A DNA stretch of 64,000 nucleotides from assembly GCF_018863195.1 (NCBI RefSeq), contig NZ_JAHKRT010000006.1, positions 62,001 through 126,000 on the forward strand, read 5' to 3'. Below the pieces are notes generated by a model that saw only the letters and a list, made by a program, of their open reading frames with translations, was not told where the DNA came from and did not search any database. Shown piece after piece: positions 9,214 through 17,873 of this stretch. The stretch comes from Sphingomonas quercus. Its GTDB lineage: Bacteria; Pseudomonadota; Alphaproteobacteria; Sphingomonadales; Sphingomonadaceae. Position numbers and translations under genes: made by a program. How positions within the stretch are numbered: the first letter of the stretch is position 1; the number at the start of each line of letters is the position of its first letter.

Positions 9214-9253
9214 CCCACCATCCCCCGCCGCCACCAGCAATTTTTCGTCACGA

Positions 9254-9269
9254 TCCGGTCATGACCGGA
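9254..9269. repeat. Perfect 16-bp palindrome TCCGGTCATGACCGGA
   Basis: A perfectly self-complementary sequence 40 bases past the SulP stop and only five bases before the terminator stem. It is either an operator for the rightward porin gene (more than 200 bases upstream of its start) or an extra cruciform in the terminator region. Confidence 0.5.
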
Positions 9270-9273
9270 CATA

Positions 9274-9321
9274 GCCCGGACAGCACGCAGATATAAAGCG
9301 TGCCGTCCGGGCCACGTTTTT
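9274..9321 (+). terminator. Terminator after carbonic anhydrase-SulP operon
   Basis: The stem GCCCGGACAGCACGC (9274-9288) pairs with GCGTGCCGTCCGGGC (9298-9312), with one mismatch and a 9-base A-rich loop. After four bases comes a run of five T (9317-9321). Confidence 0.65.
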
Positions 9322-9481
9322 CCGGCCCCGCTGCATTGCAGCAAAATGCCCCTTCCCCCGCCCTGCGCCGACGCCTCTACTGAGTGCATCCAAAGCGACC
9401 AATGACCCGGGCGGCGACGCCAAGAGGTCCGGCGCCGAGGATGCAGGAGGAACTGTCCCAAACATAAAAAGGGGAAGTTCC

Positions 9482-10303
9482 ATGCGCATGATTCTCGGCC
9501 TCGCCACCTCGCTCGGCCTCGTCGCCACCGCCCAGCCGGCCGTCGCCCAGACGGATGCGCCCAAGCCGTTCACGGTCAGCGGCAGCGTCGGCCTCGTTTC
9601 CGACTATCGCTTTCGCGGCGTCTCCCAGTCCGACAAGGAGATGGCCGTGCAGGGCGGCGTGACAATCACCCACGAAAGCGGCCTGTATGGCGGCTTCTGG
9701 GGTTCCAACCTGTCGGGCTGGGGCACCTTCGGCGGCGCCAATATGGAGCTGGACCTGGTCGCCGGCTACAAGCTGCCGGTCGGGTCCGGCGCCTCGCTGG
9801 ACGTCGGGCTGACCTGGTACATGTATCCGGGCGGCTATTCGAACACCGATTTCGCCGAGCCCTATGTCAAGCTGAGCGGCACGGTCGGCCCGGTCAACCT
9901 GCTCGGCGGCGTCGCCTATGCGCCGAAGCAGCAGGCGCTCGGAAACTGGTCCAACACCCCGCAAAGCCGCGCCGGGGACAAGGAGGACAATCTCTACGTC
10001 TGGGGCGATGCCAGCGCCGCGATCCCCGCCACCCCGGTCACCGTCAAGGCGCATCTCGGCTGGTCGGACGGCAATCCCGGCCTCGGCCCCAACGGCACCT
10101 CGGTGGCGCCGACCGGCAAATATCTCGACTGGCTGATCGGCGCCGACCTGACTATCGCGCCGCTGACCTTCGGCGTCGCCTATACCGATACCAATATCAG
10201 CAAGTCGGAGGCGGCCTATTTGCAGCCGAACTTCTCGTCGACGAAGAACGGCTCGACCATCGCCGGCTCGCGCGTGCTGTTCTCGGTGACGGCGGCGTTC
10301 TGA
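9482..10303 (+). CDS. TorF-family putative outer-membrane porin
   Basis: A 273-residue protein. The signal peptide is cleaved near AVAQ (about residue 23). The mature start FTVSGSVGLVSDYRFRGVSQSDKEMAVQGG is the signature of the TorF/Gcw_chp family of predicted beta-barrel outer-membrane proteins. It ends in VTAAF, with the C-terminal phenylalanine expected for barrel insertion. AAGGGGAAGTTCC just before the ATG is the ribosome site. It lies after the bicarbonate operon but is separated by a terminator and a 268-base gap, so it has its own promoter. The substrate is unknown. Confidence 0.85.
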   Translation: MRMILGLATSLGLVATAQPAVAQTDAPKPFTVSGSVGLVSDYRFRGVSQSDKEMAVQGGVTITHESGLYGGFWGSNLSGWGTFGGANMELDLVAGYKLPVGSGASLDVGLTWYMYPGGYSNTDFAEPYVKLSGTVGPVNLLGGVAYAPKQQALGNWSNTPQSRAGDKEDNLYVWGDASAAIPATPVTVKAHLGWSDGNPGLGPNGTSVAPTGKYLDWLIGADLTIAPLTFGVAYTDTNISKSEAAYLQPNFSSTKNGSTIAGSRVLFSVTAAF

Positions 10304-10311
10304 TCTGCGCC

Positions 10312-10344
10312 GGGCCGTCCCGTTCGCCACGGACGGGGCGGCCC
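10312..10344. terminator. Hairpin after porin gene
   Basis: A 12-bp stem (10312-10323 with 10333-10344, one G-T pair, 9-base loop) begins eight bases after the porin stop. No T-tract follows, so it may stabilise the mRNA end rather than terminate alone. Confidence 0.4.
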
Positions 10345-10487
10345 CGATGGCCGAAATGGCACATGCCGGAACGTGAAATCGCTCCTCTCACGTCATTCAT
10401 GGATTATGCAGACGAGACTTGTTAAGCACCGCCCGACGACCAGAGGATCCGGCATCCGTGCCGGTCAGAGAGAGGAAGACAGGGCTA

Positions 10488-10874
10488 ATGACGGTCACGG
10501 TTCGTGCTGCGAAGTTCATGATTCTGGCCGGCGCGGGCGCGGCCCTCATGCCGCTGACCCCCGCCGCCGCGGCCCCGCTGCCGCGCCCGGCGCAGTTCGC
10601 GATGTGCGGCGTCTGCCACAAGACGGGTGCGGGCGAGCCGTCCGGAATCGGTCCCAACCTCTGGCAGGTCGGCGGCCGCAAGGCGGGCACGCTCGCCGGC
10701 TTCAATTATTCGCCGGCGATGAAGGCGTCCAACCTCACCTGGAACAAGGACACGCTGTCCAAGTACATCGCTGCCCCGGCGCAGACCGTGCCCGGCAACA
10801 AGATGGCCTATGCCGGCCAGAAGGATCCGAAGGCGCTGGCCGCCATCGTCGATTACCTGCTCTCGCTGAAGTGA
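10488..10874 (+). CDS. Small periplasmic class I cytochrome c
   Basis: 128 residues. A signal peptide (MILAGAGAALMPLTPAAAA) precedes one heme-binding CGVCH (Cys40, Cys43, His44). The distal Met106 in GNKMAY is the sixth iron ligand, and the IGPNLWQVGGRKAG stretch is typical of cytochrome c2/c550-like proteins. The ATG at 10488 is preferred over an upstream in-frame ATG because AGAGGA precedes it and the signal peptide starts there. It is a soluble electron carrier; the partner oxidase or dehydrogenase is not adjacent. A strong hairpin follows at 10882. Confidence 0.9.
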   Translation: MTVTVRAAKFMILAGAGAALMPLTPAAAAPLPRPAQFAMCGVCHKTGAGEPSGIGPNLWQVGGRKAGTLAGFNYSPAMKASNLTWNKDTLSKYIAAPAQTVPGNKMAYAGQKDPKALAAIVDYLLSLK

Positions 10875-10881
10875 TCAGCGC

Positions 10882-10909
10882 GACGGGGCGCCCGGACAGG
10901 CGCCCCGTC
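10882..10909. terminator. Bidirectional hairpin between convergent genes
   Basis: A perfect 11-bp stem (GACGGGGCGCC with GGCGCCCCGTC, 6-base loop) fills the 41-base gap between the cytochrome c gene and the convergent lyase gene. It has no clear T-tract on either side. Confidence 0.55.
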
Positions 10910-10915
10910 AGACCT

Positions 10916-11785
10916 TCACCGCTTCATGCGCAACACGGCGCGGGCGCGCTCGAGATGCGGGCGATCCAGCATCGCGCCGTCGAGACCGATCGTGCCCAGC
11001 CCCGGCGACGCCGCGAATGCTGTCACGATCCGCTCGGCCGCTTCCAGCTCCGCCAGGCTCGGTGAAAAGGCGCGGTTGATCACCGCGACCTGATCGGGAT
11101 GGATCGCCAGCATGCCGCGAAACCCTGCGCGCCGCGCCGCCACTGCCACTTTCTCCAGCCCGGCAAGATCGCGGAAATCGCCATGGATCGTTTCGATCGG
11201 CGTCACCCCCGCCGCCGCCGCGCCGGCCAGCGCCAGGGACCGGAACAGCTGATAGGGAAAGGCATAATCCCCGTCCGCCCCGCGATTGGTGGTGGCGCCG
11301 AGTGCGGTGGCGCTGTCCTCCGCGCCCCAGGTCAGCGCCGCAAGGCGCGGCGTGCCGGCATAATCGCCAAGCCCGAACAGCGCGGGCGCCGTCTCGGTGG
11401 CGACGACCATGGTGCGGATCGTGCCGGGCACGATGCCGGCCGCGGCCTCCAGCGCCGTGAGGTAATGATGCAGCCGTTCGGCATCGGCGCGCATCGCCTT
11501 GGGCAGCATGATGCCGTCCGGCCGCCCCGGCACGATCGCGGCGAGATCGGCGAGCGCATGCGGCCCGTCGAGCGGATTGATCCGCACCCACATCGCCGGC
11601 CGCCGCGCCTCGGCGCCCAGCCGTTCGGCGACCAGCGCGCGCGCCGTCGCCTTGTTCGGCTCGGCGACCGCATCCTCGAGGTCCATGAGGATGAGGTCCG
11701 CCTCGCCGGCGCAGGCCTTGTCGAGCTTGCGCGGCGCATCCCCCGGCGCGAACAGCAGCGAGCGTGCGGCCAGAATCTCCGCCAT
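10916..11785 (-). CDS. HpcH/HpaI aldolase-citrate lyase beta-like CoA ester lyase
   Basis: 289 residues with the CitE-like TIM-barrel pattern: RSLLFAPGDAPRKLDKA, DLEDAV (metal-binding acidic pair), WVRINPLDG, and IETIHGDFRDLAGL, with IHPDQV near the C-terminus. Stand-alone CitE-like proteins cleave or form (3S)-malyl-, citramalyl- or beta-methylmalyl-CoA in the cytoplasm. It is monocistronic here, convergent with the cytochrome c gene and divergent from pncC. No mesaconyl-CoA or glyoxylate-cycle genes are adjacent, so the actual CoA ester is open. Confidence 0.87.
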   Translation of the reverse strand: MAEILAARSLLFAPGDAPRKLDKACAGEADLILMDLEDAVAEPNKATARALVAERLGAEARRPAMWVRINPLDGPHALADLAAIVPGRPDGIMLPKAMRADAERLHHYLTALEAAAGIVPGTIRTMVVATETAPALFGLGDYAGTPRLAALTWGAEDSATALGATTNRGADGDYAFPYQLFRSLALAGAAAAGVTPIETIHGDFRDLAGLEKVAVAARRAGFRGMLAIHPDQVAVINRAFSPSLAELEAAERIVTAFAASPGLGTIGLDGAMLDRPHLERARAVLRMKR

Positions 11786-11901
11786 GTCTATCCTTCTCCC
11801 TTTTCCGCCCCCGCATAACCGCAGCTCTCCGGCCGGCCAAGCGGCGGAACGGCGCGCGCCCTCGCGGGTTCGCCGGAAGCTGGGTCGAACAGGAGGACAG
11901 G

Positions 11902-12408
11902 ATGACCGAAACGCTTTCCCCCGCGCTCCCTGAGGATATCGAACGCCTGACGGAGCGGGTGCTGAAGACGGCGCACGACGCCGGCCTGACGCTGGCCACG
12001 GCGGAAAGCTGCACCGGCGGGCTGATCGCTTCGCTGCTCACCGATGTCGAGGGGGCGAGCCATGTCTTCGAGCGCGGCTTCGTCGTCTATAGCGAGGAAG
12101 CGAAGTGCGAGCTGCTCGGCCTCGCCCCGGGCATGATCGAGCAATGCGGCGTCGTCAGCCGCGATGTCGCGATCGCCATGGCCGAGGGCGCCATTGCCGG
12201 CTCGCACGCCGACGTCGCGCTGTCCGTCACCGGCTTCGCCGGGCCGGGCGCCGAAGGGGACGAGCCGGGCCTCGTCCACTTCGCCTGCGCCCGGCGGGGC
12301 GGGGAGACTCTTCATCGCGAGGCGCATTTCGGCGATATCGGTCGCGGTGCCGTGCGTCTTGCCTGTATGCGCACCGGACTGGACATGATGCTGAGGGCGA
12401 TGGCGTGA
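11902..12408 (+). CDS. pncC: Nicotinamide-nucleotide amidase (CinA C-terminal domain)
   Basis: 168 residues forming a stand-alone CinA_C domain: LTLATAESCTGGLIASLLTDV, VVYSEEAKCELLG and SVTGFAGPGA. The enzyme deamidates NMN to nicotinate mononucleotide, salvaging the pyridine nucleotide released, for example, by NAD-dependent DNA ligase. The start is ATG 11902, directly after AGGAGGACAGG. Its TGA overlaps the GTG of nadE (GTGA), so the two are translationally coupled. The N-terminal molybdopterin-like domain of full CinA is absent, as in PncC proteins. Confidence 0.9.
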   Translation: MTETLSPALPEDIERLTERVLKTAHDAGLTLATAESCTGGLIASLLTDVEGASHVFERGFVVYSEEAKCELLGLAPGMIEQCGVVSRDVAIAMAEGAIAGSHADVALSVTGFAGPGAEGDEPGLVHFACARRGGETLHREAHFGDIGRGAVRLACMRTGLDMMLRAMA

Positions 12409-14462
12409 CCGACAGTATGTTCTTCTCGATCCACCGCCAGGGGATGGCGCGCGTCGCCGCCGCCATGCCGAGGGGCAGCGCGGGCGACGTCGCCGCCAAT
12501 GTCGCCGAGGCGATCGCGCTGATCGAGGAGGCGGATCGCCGCGGCGTCGACGCGCTGGTGTTCCCGGAACTTGCCCTCTCCTCCTATGCGATCGACGACC
12601 TGCACTTGCAGGACGCGCTGCTCGACGCGGTCGAGGCGGGGGTCGCGCGGATCCTGCTGGCGACACGCGAGCTGGCGCCGGTGGCGGTGATCGGCGCGCC
12701 CGTCCGCCGCAACGGCCGCCTCTATAATTGCGCGCTGGTGGTGGCGCGCGGGCAGCTGCTCGGCGTGGTGCCGAAAAGCTACCTGCCCAATTACCGGGAA
12801 TATTATGAGAAGCGCTGGTTCGCATCCGGCGCGGGGCTTGCCGGACTGGAGGTGATGCTGGCCGGGCAGAGCGCCCCGTTCGGCACCGACCTGATCTTCG
12901 CCGCGGCCGACCTCGCGGACTTCGTCCTGCACGTGGAGATTTGCGAGGATTATTGGGCGCCGCTGCCGCCGTCGACGATGGGCGCGCTGGCGGGGGCGAC
13001 GGTGTTGTGCAACCTGTCCGCCTCCAACATCGTCATCGGCAAGGCGCGCGAGCGCGCGTTGCTTGCCGCATCGCAGTCCGCCCGTGCGATCGCGGCCTAT
13101 GTCTATTCCGCCAGCGGCCCCGGCGAGAGCACCACCGATCTCGCCTGGGACGGGCAAGGCATGGTGTTCGAGCTCGGCGAGCTGCTCGGCGAATCGACCC
13201 GCTTCGGCCGCGATCCGGAGCTGCTCGTCGTCGATGTCGACCTCCAGCGGCTGCGGCTGGAGCGGATGCGCATGGGCACGTTCAACGATTGCGCCGCCGC
13301 CGCCGGCCATCCGGAGACGCGCTTCCGCCGCATCGGCTTCCTGCATCGCCCGCACGGGGATGATCGCGGGCTGGAGCGTGGCCTGCGCCGCTTCCCGTTC
13401 GTGCCCAACGACCCGGTGCGGCTGAACGAGGATTGCTACGAGGCGTTCAACATCCAGGTCGAGGGCCTCGCCAGACGCTTCACCGCGACGCCGGGCGATC
13501 ATCTCGTCATCGGCGTGTCGGGAGGGCTTGATTCGACCCACGCGCTGATCGTCGCCGCCAAGATGTGCGACCGGCTCGGCCTGCCGCGCTCGGCGATCCT
13601 CGGTTATACCATGCCCGGCTTCGCCACCGGCGAGGCGACGAGGTCCAACGCCTGGGCGCTGATGCGCGCGCTGGGCGTTACCGGCGCCGAGATCGACATC
13701 CGCCCGGCCGCCCGCCAGATGCTCGCCGACATGGATCATCCGTTCGCGCGCGGCGAGCCGGTCTACGACGTCACCTTCGAGAATGTGCAGGCGGGGCTGC
13801 GCACCGACTATCTGTTCCGCCTCGCCAACCGGCATGACGGCTTCGTCATCGGCACCGGCGACCTGTCCGAGCTGGCGCTGGGCTGGTGCACCTACGGTGT
13901 CGGCGACCAGATGAGCCATTATGCCGTGAACAGCGGCGTGCCGAAGACGCTGATCCAGTATCTGATCCGCTGGTGCGTGGAGACCGGCCAGTTCGACGAG
14001 GAGACGAATCGCCTGCTCACCGACATCCTCGGCACCGAAATCTCGCCCGAGCTGGTGCCGGCCGACGAGAGCGGCGCGATGCAGAGCACGCAAAGCCGCA
14101 TCGGCCCCTATGAGCTGCATGACTTCTTCCTCCATTACGTGGTCCGCCACGGCCTGCCGCCGGAGAAGATTGCCTTCCTCGCCTGGCACGCCTGGAAGGA
14201 TGCGGGCGCCGGCGAATGGCCGGCCGGCTTCCCCGAGGCGGCGCGCAACGCCTATGACCTCGCCACCATCCGGCACTGGCTGGAGATTTTCCTGCGCCGC
14301 TTCTTCCTGACCAGCCAGTTCAAGCGCTCCGCCATTCCCAACGGCCCCAAGGTGTCCGCCGGAGGCAGCCTCTCCCCGCGCGGCGACTGGCGGGCGCCTT
14401 CGGACGGCAGCGCCGATCCGTGGCTGGCGGCGCTTGCCGCTGTTCCGGAGCGGGAGCCTTGA
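12405..14462 (+). CDS. nadE: Glutamine-hydrolysing NAD+ synthase
   Basis: 685 residues, cytoplasmic. An N-terminal nitrilase-type glutaminase domain has the triad Glu55 (VFPELAL), Lys124 (PKSYLPN) and Cys180 (EICEDYW). A C-terminal ATP-pyrophosphatase synthetase domain carries SGGLDST and [16 protein letters not shown]. It converts nicotinate adenine dinucleotide, ATP and glutamine to NAD+. The GTG at 12405 overlaps the pncC stop and has GAGGG upstream; ATG 12417 is the alternative start. Long homomeric NadE of this kind channels ammonia between its domains. Confidence 0.95.
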   Translation: MTDSMFFSIHRQGMARVAAAMPRGSAGDVAANVAEAIALIEEADRRGVDALVFPELALSSYAIDDLHLQDALLDAVEAGVARILLATRELAPVAVIGAPVRRNGRLYNCALVVARGQLLGVVPKSYLPNYREYYEKRWFASGAGLAGLEVMLAGQSAPFGTDLIFAAADLADFVLHVEICEDYWAPLPPSTMGALAGATVLCNLSASNIVIGKARERALLAASQSARAIAAYVYSASGPGESTTDLAWDGQGMVFELGELLGESTRFGRDPELLVVDVDLQRLRLERMRMGTFNDCAAAAGHPETRFRRIGFLHRPHGDDRGLERGLRRFPFVPNDPVRLNEDCYEAFNIQVEGLARRFTATPGDHLVIGVSGGLDSTHALIVAAKMCDRLGLPRSAILGYTMPGFATGEATRSNAWALMRALGVTGAEIDIRPAARQMLADMDHPFARGEPVYDVTFENVQAGLRTDYLFRLANRHDGFVIGTGDLSELALGWCTYGVGDQMSHYAVNSGVPKTLIQYLIRWCVETGQFDEETNRLLTDILGTEISPELVPADESGAMQSTQSRIGPYELHDFFLHYVVRHGLPPEKIAFLAWHAWKDAGAGEWPAGFPEAARNAYDLATIRHWLEIFLRRFFLTSQFKRSAIPNGPKVSAGGSLSPRGDWRAPSDGSADPWLAALAAVPEREP

Positions 14463-14493
14463 GGGCAAGGCCGATCGGCTTTATCGGCCTCTC

Positions 14494-15591
14494 ATGACCG
14501 ACGAGACAGATCGCTACACCTATGCCCGCGCGGGCGTATCCATCGCGGCCGGCAATGCGCTGGTGAAGGCGATCGCGCCGCTGGCGCGCGCCACCCGCCG
14601 CCCGGGGGCCGACGCCGATCTCGGCGGCTTCGGCGCCTTCTTCGATCCGCGCGCGGCCGGCTATCACGATCCGCTGCTGGTCGCCGCGACCGACGGCGTG
14701 GGCACCAAGCTGCGCCTTGCCATCGAGCATGACGCGCACGACACGGTCGGCATCGACCTCGTCGCGATGTGCGTCAACGACCTCGTCGTGCAGGGCGCCG
14801 AGCCGCTGTTCTTCCTCGACTATTTCGCGACCGGCAAGCTCGACAACGGCGTCGCCGAGCGGGTGGTGGCGGGCATCGCCGAGGGCTGCCGCATCGCCGG
14901 CGCGGCGCTGATCGGCGGCGAGACGGCCGAGATGCCGGGCATGTACGCTGCCGGCGACTATGACCTCGCCGGCTTCACCGTCGGCGCCGTCGAGCGCGAC
15001 CAGGTGCTCACCGCCGACAAGGTGGCCGACGGGGACCTGATCCTCGGCCTCGCCTCCTCGGGCGTCCATTCCAACGGCTATTCGCTCGTCCGGCGGCTGG
15101 CCGCGGACAAGGGGTGGAAGCTGGATCGCCCCGCCTTGTTCGATCAGGAAATGCTGCTGAAGGACGCGCTGCTCGCCCCCACGCGCATCTATGTGAAGAG
15201 CCTGCTGCCGCTGGTCCGCTCGGGCCGCGTCCATGCCCTCGCCCATATCACCGGCGGCGGCCTGCTCGAGAATATCCCGCGCGTGCTGCCCGAGGGCCTG
15301 CACGCCCATGTCGACGCCAATGGCTGGCCCCAGCCGCGGCTGATGGCCTTCCTGCAGGCGCAGGGCAATATCGAGCCGGAGGAAATGGCGCGCACCTTCA
15401 ACTGCGGCATCGGCATGGCGGTGGTGGTTGCGCCGGACGCAGCGGCGGCGGTGACGGAAGCGCTGGAGGAGGCAGGCGAGACGGTGTTCCGCATCGGCCG
15501 CATCGCCGCCGGCGCGAAAGGCTGCACGGTCGCCGGATCGGCCGACTGCTGGAGCGCACGACAGGCCTGGTCCGCAACGCACAATGGCTGA
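14494..15591 (+). CDS. purM: Phosphoribosylformylglycinamidine cyclo-ligase (AIR synthase)
   Basis: 365 residues. Diagnostic motifs are [52 protein letters not shown] and [11 protein letters not shown]. It catalyses the ATP-dependent closure of FGAM to aminoimidazole ribotide in purine synthesis. ATG 14494 fits the family N-terminus ([14 protein letters not shown]); the longer frame only adds nadE-overlapping sequence. It overlaps purN by eight bases, the classic purMN operon. Confidence 0.96.
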   Translation: MTDETDRYTYARAGVSIAAGNALVKAIAPLARATRRPGADADLGGFGAFFDPRAAGYHDPLLVAATDGVGTKLRLAIEHDAHDTVGIDLVAMCVNDLVVQGAEPLFFLDYFATGKLDNGVAERVVAGIAEGCRIAGAALIGGETAEMPGMYAAGDYDLAGFTVGAVERDQVLTADKVADGDLILGLASSGVHSNGYSLVRRLAADKGWKLDRPALFDQEMLLKDALLAPTRIYVKSLLPLVRSGRVHALAHITGGGLLENIPRVLPEGLHAHVDANGWPQPRLMAFLQAQGNIEPEEMARTFNCGIGMAVVVAPDAAAAVTEALEEAGETVFRIGRIAAGAKGCTVAGSADCWSARQAWSATHNG

Positions 15592-16168
15592 GGCCGGCGC
15601 GGAGAAGGCGAAGGTTGCCGTCCTGATCTCGGGGCGCGGCTCCAACATGGTCGCGCTGGCAGACGCGGCGAAGGCGCCGGACTGCCCCTATGAGATCGTG
15701 CTGGTCGGATCGAACGACCCCGCCGCCCCTGGCCTCGCCGCGGCGGCGCGGCGCGGCATCCCGACGTGGAGCCTCAGCCACAAGGGGCTGAAGCGCGCGG
15801 AATTCGACATGGCGGTCGATGCCGCGTTGCGCGCGGCAGGCGCGCAATGGGTGGCCCTGGCCGGCTATATGCGGCTGTTGTCGCCAGACTTCGTGGCGCG
15901 CTGGGAAGGACGGATGCTCAACATTCATCCCTCCCTGCTGCCCAGATATAAGGGCCTCGACACCCATGCCCGGGTGCTGGCGGCGGGCGATCCGGTCCAC
16001 GGCGTCTCCGTCCACCTCGTCACCGCCGAACTGGACGGTGGGCCGGTGCTGGCGCGGCGTGAAATCCAGGTGCTGCCCGGCGACACGCCGGAGACGCTTG
16101 CCAGCCGCGCGCTGGTCGAGGAGCATATTCTCTATCCGCAGGTTCTCGCCGAGATGGTGCGTCGATGA
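15584..16168 (+). CDS. purN: Phosphoribosylglycinamide formyltransferase
   Basis: 194 residues. The substrate loop ISGRGSNM lies near the N-terminus. The catalytic region [29 protein letters not shown] holds the Asn/His-type formyl-transfer residues, followed by [13 protein letters not shown] with the conserved Asp. It uses 10-formyl-tetrahydrofolate to formylate GAR in the third step of purine synthesis. It overlaps purM upstream and the next gene by ATGA downstream. Confidence 0.96.
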   Translation: MAEAGAEKAKVAVLISGRGSNMVALADAAKAPDCPYEIVLVGSNDPAAPGLAAAARRGIPTWSLSHKGLKRAEFDMAVDAALRAAGAQWVALAGYMRLLSPDFVARWEGRMLNIHPSLLPRYKGLDTHARVLAAGDPVHGVSVHLVTAELDGGPVLARREIQVLPGDTPETLASRALVEEHILYPQVLAEMVRR

Positions 16169-16755
16169 AGATACGCTTGCTTAGCCTGGGCGAGACGGTG
16201 GCGGTGGCCGCCGTGGTGATTTCCGGCCTCGGCCTCTACAATAGCTGGAACAAGGCCGACACGCCGGCGCCGGCCTCCGTCACCGGCGGCGAGGCGAAGA
16301 AGCCGTCGGCGCTGACGCTGCGCGCCGAGGCGCAGGCCGACGGGGCGCGGCTGGCGCTGTCGCCGGTGTCGACCGCGCAGGTGGTGCAATCGCAGACCAT
16401 CGCCTTCCCCGCCCCGCTCGACATCGCGCCGGTGGAGACGACCGGGGATCCCCGCATCGAGGCAAGCTGGGTGGATGCGGCGCTTCGCAAGGTGGGCGAA
16501 GCCGAGAAGGTCGGCGCGGGCGATCTGCGCGTGCCGGTGCTGATCACCACCCGCTATATCGAGGACGACGCAGAGCAGACGGACCGCTCCGTTTACCAGC
16601 TCGGCTATGTGCTCAGCGAGGGCGGCCTGTTCGGCGGCCGCCATGTGCGCCTGCGCGGCCTGTCGCTGTCCGCGCGCGGCGCCAGGGACGGGCAGAAGCG
16701 GATCGACGCCCTGTGGACGGCGGCGCACAAGGCTGCGCAGTCGCCGTCACCCTGA
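16165..16755 (+). CDS. Hypothetical protein with N-terminal membrane anchor
   Basis: 196 residues. One hydrophobic segment at about 9-26 (GETVAVAAVVISGLGLYNSW) looks like a signal anchor, so the remaining 165 residues would be periplasmic. The rest is mixed alpha/beta sequence with no motif I recognise. Its start overlaps the purN stop by ATGA, which supports translation. Its stop codon lies inside a REP-like repeat (16745-16858) that closes the operon. No purine-related role is evident. Confidence 0.75.
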   Translation: MKIRLLSLGETVAVAAVVISGLGLYNSWNKADTPAPASVTGGEAKKPSALTLRAEAQADGARLALSPVSTAQVVQSQTIAFPAPLDIAPVETTGDPRIEASWVDAALRKVGEAEKVGAGDLRVPVLITTRYIEDDAEQTDRSVYQLGYVLSEGGLFGGRHVRLRGLSLSARGARDGQKRIDALWTAAHKAAQSPSP

Positions 16756-16858
16756 ACGGCAGGCATCCGCATCCACGCCATCATGCTGAACCTGGTTCAG
16801 CATCCACTTTTTCGCGACTCAGGCGCATCTCGCCGGATGAACCAGGTTCAGGGTGACG
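16745..16858. repeat. REP-like nested palindromic element
   Basis: The outer arms CGTCACCCTGAAC (16745-16757) and GTTCAGGGTGACG (16846-16858) are perfect inverted repeats. Between them lies a second inverted repeat with 10-base arms around one T, ATGCTGAACC/GGTTCAGCAT (16783-16803). GAACC-GGTTCAG occurs again in the right part. The left arm contains the stop codon of the preceding gene. The layout resembles REP/BIME elements dispersed in sphingomonad genomes (family knowledge); copy number cannot be judged from one window. Confidence 0.7.
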
Positions 16859-16904
16859 AGAAGAGTGAGAGGGGGGCGGGCTTCCCCTGCCCCCCTCCGA
16901 TCGA

Positions 16905-17327
<423 letters not shown>

Positions 17328-17404
17328 AGCCGAGCCGGCTCCATTTGCTGTGGGTTGGGAATTGCCGCGCGCTCTAGTCGGGCGCGCCATCCGAGGCAAG
17401 GGCC

Positions 17405-17842
17405 CTACGCCGCCTGCGTCCAGCGGCCGGCCTCGTCCTGTTTCCAGTAGCGCCGCTCGACACCGTCCCGGGACGCCAGCCCCTTCCACGCGGCGCGGGC
17501 GGCCGCGACATTGCTCTCATCGAAGAAATGGAAGGCGCGGTCGAAGCCCAGCGCTTCCTCGCGCCACACCCCGTCCGCCAGCGCGATGGCGCGCGCCCCA
17601 TTGGCCGGCTCCGGCCGCGCGGAAAGGAGCACGGGCTGATCCGCCTCCCCGTCGGCGCCGGCGCGGCCATGGGGGAGGAAGCTTTCGGGCGCGTAGCTCC
17701 ACAGCCGCTCGTCGAGCCGGGCGAGCAGCGCATCGTCGCCGGCCACCACCAGCAGCCGCCCGCCGCCATCCACCACCCGCTCCGCGATGCGCGGCAGCAC
17801 GCGATCGAGTGGCGCTGCGAGGTGGTAGAAATCGACCTGCAT
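17405..17842 (-). CDS. holC: DNA polymerase III chi subunit
   Basis: 145 residues. MQVDFYHL at the start and DRAFHFFDE in the middle are typical of HolC, as is the short Rossmann-like core with [19 protein letters not shown]. Chi links the clamp loader (via psi) to single-stranded DNA-binding protein during replication. It lies 31 bases after the pepA stop; pepA-holC adjacency is conserved in many proteobacteria and supports the call. No holD is nearby, as expected in alphaproteobacteria. Confidence 0.9.
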   Translation of the reverse strand: MQVDFYHLAAPLDRVLPRIAERVVDGGGRLLVVAGDDALLARLDERLWSYAPESFLPHGRAGADGEADQPVLLSARPEPANGARAIALADGVWREEALGFDRAFHFFDESNVAAARAAWKGLASRDGVERRYWKQDEAGRWTQAA

Positions 17843-17873
17843 CAGCCCGCCTCCGCCAAGGCGACGGGACCGA

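Noticed and set aside
7426-9240. Minus-strand open frame of 604 codons, His/Arg/Asp-rich
   Set aside because: Codon shadow of the carbonic anhydrase-SulP operon; repetitive low-complexity composition.
12312-14468. Minus-strand open frame of 718 codons
   Set aside because: Antisense to nadE, whose catalytic triad and ATP site are intact on the plus strand.
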